From a virus: a stretch of 30,991 bases of DNA. The position numbers were made by a program, and so were the translations under genes. This document shows, piece after piece, positions 30,095 to 30,991 of the stretch. The stretch spans positions 1 to 30,991 of the IMG/VR virus record IMGVR_UViG_3300025769_000521, one strand, 5' to 3'. The notes beneath the pieces were generated by a model. The model was not told where the DNA came from. It ran no database searches and saw nothing but the letters and a program-made list of their open reading frames with translations. Each line of letters begins with the position of its first letter. Positions within the stretch are counted from its first letter, which is position 1.

Positions 30095-30133
30095 TTTGTG
30101 GGAGATCCTGTCTAGCGATATTTCTCCCACAAA
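30095..30133 (+). terminator. Hairpin downstream of the 113-aa head gene
   Basis: TTTGTGGGAG (30095-30104) and CTCCCACAAA (30124-30133) form a 10-bp stem around a 19-base loop. It resembles the hairpin after the capsid gene in having TTGTG..GGG/CCC..CACAA arms. No strong T-run follows. Confidence 0.55.
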
Positions 30134-30156
30134 TACCAATTAAGGAAAAATAAATT

Positions 30157-30261
30157 ATGCCAATGGTAGGAAAAAAAAAGTTTTCATATTCTAAATCAGG
30201 AATGAAAAAAGCAAAGTCTTATGCAAAGAAAAAAGGCAAAAAAGTAAAATATAAAAAATAA
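30157..30261 (+). CDS. Tiny basic protein (34 aa)
   Basis: A 34-aa frame has an AAGGAAAA site. The product starts MPMVGKKKFSYSKSGMKKAK and is nearly all Lys, Tyr and Ala after that. Tiny MPMVGKKK-type proteins recur near head genes in marine phages. They may bind DNA in the capsid. Function is unknown. Confidence 0.55.
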   Translation: MPMVGKKKFSYSKSGMKKAKSYAKKKGKKVKYKK

Positions 30262-30272
30262 AGGAAAATAAT

Positions 30273-30554
30273 ATGAGTTTTAATTATGGATTAAGACCAG
30301 GAACTATACATCATGTAAGTTTAACAAATACTAACTCTACAGCTACTGGTACATTCGCTTCAACAACAGAATATGTAAGAGTTTGTGCAGATTCAGATGT
30401 TCACATTACTTTTGGTGCAGCACCTGTAGCAACAGCAACAAGTATTTTTATACCTGCAGATCAACCAGAAATTTTTAAAGTTTCTCCAAATCATAAGTGT
30501 GCTTGTATAGGTTCATCTGGTAACAAAATTTCTGTTACTGAAATGGGTGGCTAG
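30273..30554 (+). CDS. Small beta-rich head/decoration-like protein
   Basis: AAAGGAAAATAAT precedes the ATG. The 93-aa product is beta-rich (FASTTEYVRVCADSDVHITF, then ATSIFIPADQPEIFKVSPNH) and has three Cys. The pattern of short strands with a PADQPEIFKV edge is common in small head proteins. It follows the capsid genes; a role in head decoration is inferred. Confidence 0.55.
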   Translation: MSFNYGLRPGTIHHVSLTNTNSTATGTFASTTEYVRVCADSDVHITFGAAPVATATSIFIPADQPEIFKVSPNHKCACIGSSGNKISVTEMGG

Positions 30555-30688
30555 TGGCTAGGCAAAAGTTTGTTCACTTTGTACCTAGACCTAAACCAAA
30601 AAAAAGACCTAGAGTACATAAAAAAAGTTTGAATAAATCTGAAAAAAGACAAAAAAAACTTACTAGATACAAGGGTCAAGGCAGATAA
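30554..30688 (+). CDS. Tiny basic protein, GTG start (44 aa)
   Basis: The GTG overlaps the preceding TAG (TAGTG) and the stop overlaps the next ATG. The 44-aa product is strongly basic: MARQKFVHFVPRPKPKKRPR, then HKKSLNKSEKRQKKLTRYKG. Coupling on both sides argues for real translation. It probably binds nucleic acid; function is unknown. Confidence 0.55.
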   Translation: MARQKFVHFVPRPKPKKRPRVHKKSLNKSEKRQKKLTRYKGQGR

Positions 30689-30991
30689 TGAAAAAAATAA
30701 GTCAAGAAACAGATAAACATATTACTGAAACATTTTTAGATAATGGTGCAGATGGTATTGTTCAAAAAAGATCATTAGATGTTAAACCTATTTTAGAAAA
30801 TAACAAAAGACTAATTACACAAAATGATGGTTATAGTCCTGATAGAAGTTTAAAAAGAATTGCATCAATACCAGTAGTAGTTCTTGAAATATGGTGTAAG
30901 GAATATCACAAAGATCAAAACAAAGGTAATTGGTTTGAATTACCAAAAGATATACAAAAAAAAATATTAAGAGAAAAATTAAATAGTTCTG
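30688..30991 (+). CDS. Conserved-looking phage protein, 5' part
   Basis: The gene starts by TAATG overlap and runs off the window end, giving ~101 residues. Visible blocks are DNGADGIVQKRSLDVKPILE, DGYSPDRSLKRIASIPVVVL and EIWCKEYHKDQ. A similar block occurs in small head-to-tail region proteins of marine podoviruses. A connector or adaptor role is possible from position. The C-terminus is not seen. Confidence 0.55.
   Translation, partial: MKKISQETDKHITETFLDNGADGIVQKRSLDVKPILENNKRLITQNDGYSPDRSLKRIASIPVVVLEIWCKEYHKDQNKGNWFELPKDIQKKILREKLNSS

Noticed and set aside
1-30991. CRISPR arrays, rRNA genes, complete tRNA genes or insertion sequences
   Set aside because: No regularly spaced repeats, rRNA segments, complete tRNA cloverleaf or transposase genes were seen. 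The only tRNA-like sequence is the 43-nt half at the attP core.

Overview
The window reads as most of the genome of a temperate, short-tailed (podovirus-like) marine phage. The DNA is very AT-rich (roughly one third G+C by eye). Genes are short, tightly packed and often coupled by TAATG/ATGA overlaps, and TAA, TAG and TGA all act as stops. The gene content resembles pelagiphages and related uncultured marine podoviruses: P22-type portal, SU10-like (DUF5309) capsid protein, large ejection-type proteins, ERF recombinase, and many tiny basic proteins. A SAR11-like alphaproteobacterial host is an inference from composition and gene content, not something proved here. The window opens inside a tail-fibre gene and closes inside a gene downstream of the capsid genes. 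If the molecule is circular or circularly permuted, the missing part would mainly be the tail-tube/adaptor genes.

Layout. (1) 1-3526: adhesion/tail-fibre genes with Ig-like, LamG and SPRY-like domains. (2) 3526-8901: virion-internal and DNA-ejection type proteins, with two very small membrane proteins between them. (3) 8901-12130: small membrane proteins, a PD-(D/E)XK nuclease, a T4-type lysozyme with an E/C/T triad, a holin, and several small basic or Cys-rich proteins. (4) 12131-12662: a non-coding integration region with the 5' half of a tRNA-Thr(UGU) gene as the candidate attP core, arm-like repeats on both sides and a terminator. (5) 12663-14131: a small gene and a tyrosine integrase. 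(6) 14196-18684, minus strand: a putative repressor, a recombination operon (RecB/Cas4-like nuclease, coiled-coil protein, ERF annealing protein, SSB-like protein, DUF3310 protein) and two DNA-binding regulators. (7) 18836-22304, plus strand: nuclease-like protein, C5-cytosine methyltransferase, zinc-ribbon protein, MT-A70 adenine methyltransferase, HTH replication-initiator-like protein and a DUF6362-like protein. (8) 22446-30991: packaging and head genes (TerS, TerL, portal, scaffold, capsid, decoration-like proteins) and tiny basic proteins.

How it fits together (inference). The 234-aa putative repressor lies between two copies of a 17-bp palindrome (TTATCA-N5-TGATAA). One copy is in the divergent promoter region and one is just ahead of the recombination operon, which is a simple lysogeny-switch arrangement. 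Integration would use the tRNA-Thr anticodon stem-loop. No DNA or RNA polymerase, helicase or primase is visible, so the phage probably relies on host replication and transcription. The two methyltransferases may protect its DNA.

The most unusual signal is in the cytosine methyltransferase gene. A second long open frame of 239 codons lies out of phase inside it, and its translation also carries motifs recognisable from phage methyltransferase-type proteins.
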